Shown here piece after piece: positions 5,636-6,372 of a DNA stretch of 6,372 nucleotides (positions are counted from its first letter, which is position 1; every line of letters begins with the position of its first letter). The stretch spans positions 1 to 6,372 of the forward strand of contig JAHIRU010000018.1 in the NCBI GenBank assembly GCA_018818465.1, in the 5' to 3' direction. The notes beneath the pieces were generated by a model that worked only from the letters and a program-made list of their open reading frames with translations, did no database searches and was not told the origin of the DNA. The translations under genes were made by a program, and so were the position numbers. The stretch is from Nanobdellota archaeon. Its GTDB lineage: Archaea; Aenigmatarchaeota; Aenigmatarchaeia; QMZP01.

Positions 5636-6372
5636 ATGTATGACGTAATTATAGTGGGAGCAGGGCCTGTTGGCCTTTATACAGCAAAATTATGTAAAAA
5701 CTGTGGTATCAATGTAATTATTTTAGAAGAGCATGGAATTATAGGAGAGCCAGACCATTGTTCAGGTCTTATATCAACAAATGTAGAGGATTTTGTAAAG
5801 ATAGATAGCTCCTGGTTAGAACATGAAATTAAAGGTGCTGTAATACGTTCTGGAAGCGGTAAAAACATACCGCTAACAAAAAACAAAACAGCTGCTTATG
5901 TTATAAACCGTGCAAAGTTTGATAGATCGCTTTCTAAAGGATTAGAGAAGAATATTGTATTCAATGAATGTGTAGAGAAAATCAGCATAAAGGATGATTT
6001 TGTTGAAGTGAAAACTAAAAAGGAAAAATACAAAGCAAAGATGATTATTGGCTGTGATGGATTCAATTCAATTGTTGCAAAGAGTATTGGTTCAAAGCCA
6101 AATGAATTGGTTAACGGTATAATTTCAATAATTGATGAAAAGGACAACAAAGATATTGTTGAATTATGGTTTGATAAGAAAGTAGCAAAAGACGGTTTTT
6201 TGTGGAAAATTCCGCGTGGAAAAACAACAGAATACGGCATGATGTCCTCTGGTGCAAAATTTGAAGAATTGAAGAAATTCTTTAAATTGAAATCATTAGG
6301 AAACAAAAAAGCTTCTATGATTCCTATAGGACCTTCGAAAACATATTCTAATCGCGCCCTATTAATCGGCGA
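5636..6372 (+). CDS. FAD-dependent geranylgeranyl reductase family protein (3' partial)
   Basis: The frame is open from the ATG at 5636 to the window edge: 245 codons plus two bases. The N-terminus YDVIIVGAGPVGL (2-14) is a Rossmann dinucleotide-binding motif with Gly8, Gly10 and Gly13, and Glu31 ends the second strand as the expected ribose-binding acid. GEPDHCSGLIS (37-47) matches the conserved Cys-containing segment of archaeal geranylgeranyl reductases. GCDG (139-142) is the usual GADG-type motif. The last codons LLIG plus GA lead into the expected GDAAG motif of FAD binding, cut by the edge. Members reduce geranylgeranyl chains of archaeal membrane lipids, in particular digeranylgeranylglycerophospholipid; another related FAD oxidoreductase cannot be excluded without the C-terminal half. 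It is divergent from secF, 79 nt away, and probably translated from a leaderless message. Confidence 0.85.
   Translation, partial: MYDVIIVGAGPVGLYTAKLCKNCGINVIILEEHGIIGEPDHCSGLISTNVEDFVKIDSSWLEHEIKGAVIRSGSGKNIPLTKNKTAAYVINRAKFDRSLSKGLEKNIVFNECVEKISIKDDFVEVKTKKEKYKAKMIIGCDGFNSIVAKSIGSKPNELVNGIISIIDEKDNKDIVELWFDKKVAKDGFLWKIPRGKTTEYGMMSSGAKFEELKKFFKLKSLGNKKASMIPIGPSKTYSNRALLIG

Noticed and set aside
5677..6306. Two - strand frames in the right-hand part of the window
   Set aside because: The + strand frame from 5636 carries several clear flavoprotein motifs across the same bases, so these are antisense artefacts.

Overview
The window looks like an AT-rich archaeal chromosome segment, probably from a DPANN-type lineage. 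The evidence is separate SecD and SecF proteins with archaeal-style membrane motifs and no visible YajC, a geranylgeranyl-reductase-like flavoprotein of the kind used in archaeal ether-lipid saturation, an archaeal TATA box placed for a leaderless mRNA, oligo-T tracts at gene ends, and a surface protein packed with N-X-S/T sequons. The phylum cannot be fixed from the sequence alone; the DPANN assignment is inference.

Layout. (1) 1-2478, + strand: the 3' part of a gene for a large surface protein. It has several beta-sandwich-like regions, an Asp/Gly/Ser linker, a helical stalk, one C-terminal membrane helix and a Lys-rich cytoplasmic tail. Its start lies upstream of the window. (2) 5556 down to 2480, - strand: a compact operon secF - secD - NUDIX hydrolase with gaps of 11 and 3 nt. 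Its last gene meets the surface-protein gene tail to tail with one base between the stop codons. (3) 5557-5635: a short divergent promoter region. (4) 5636-6372, + strand: the N-terminal 245 codons of an FAD-dependent geranylgeranyl-reductase-family protein, cut by the window edge just at its second FAD motif.

Three of the five genes clearly concern the cell envelope: SecDF drives the late steps of Sec export, the surface protein is the sort of client SecDF handles, and the flavoprotein probably modifies membrane lipids. The NUDIX gene is a housekeeping-type passenger.

The main oddities are a SecD with a PDZ-like domain after its first helix and an extra hydrophobic hairpin between its usual TM3 and TM4, a sharp glycosylation-sequon boundary in the surface protein, convergent genes whose likely terminators lie inside each other's coding sequence, and a secD/NUDIX junction that is in the same frame and separated by tandem stops. 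I found no RNA gene, mobile element, CRISPR array or new multi-gene defence-like system. No gene-free stretch exceeds 80 bases.
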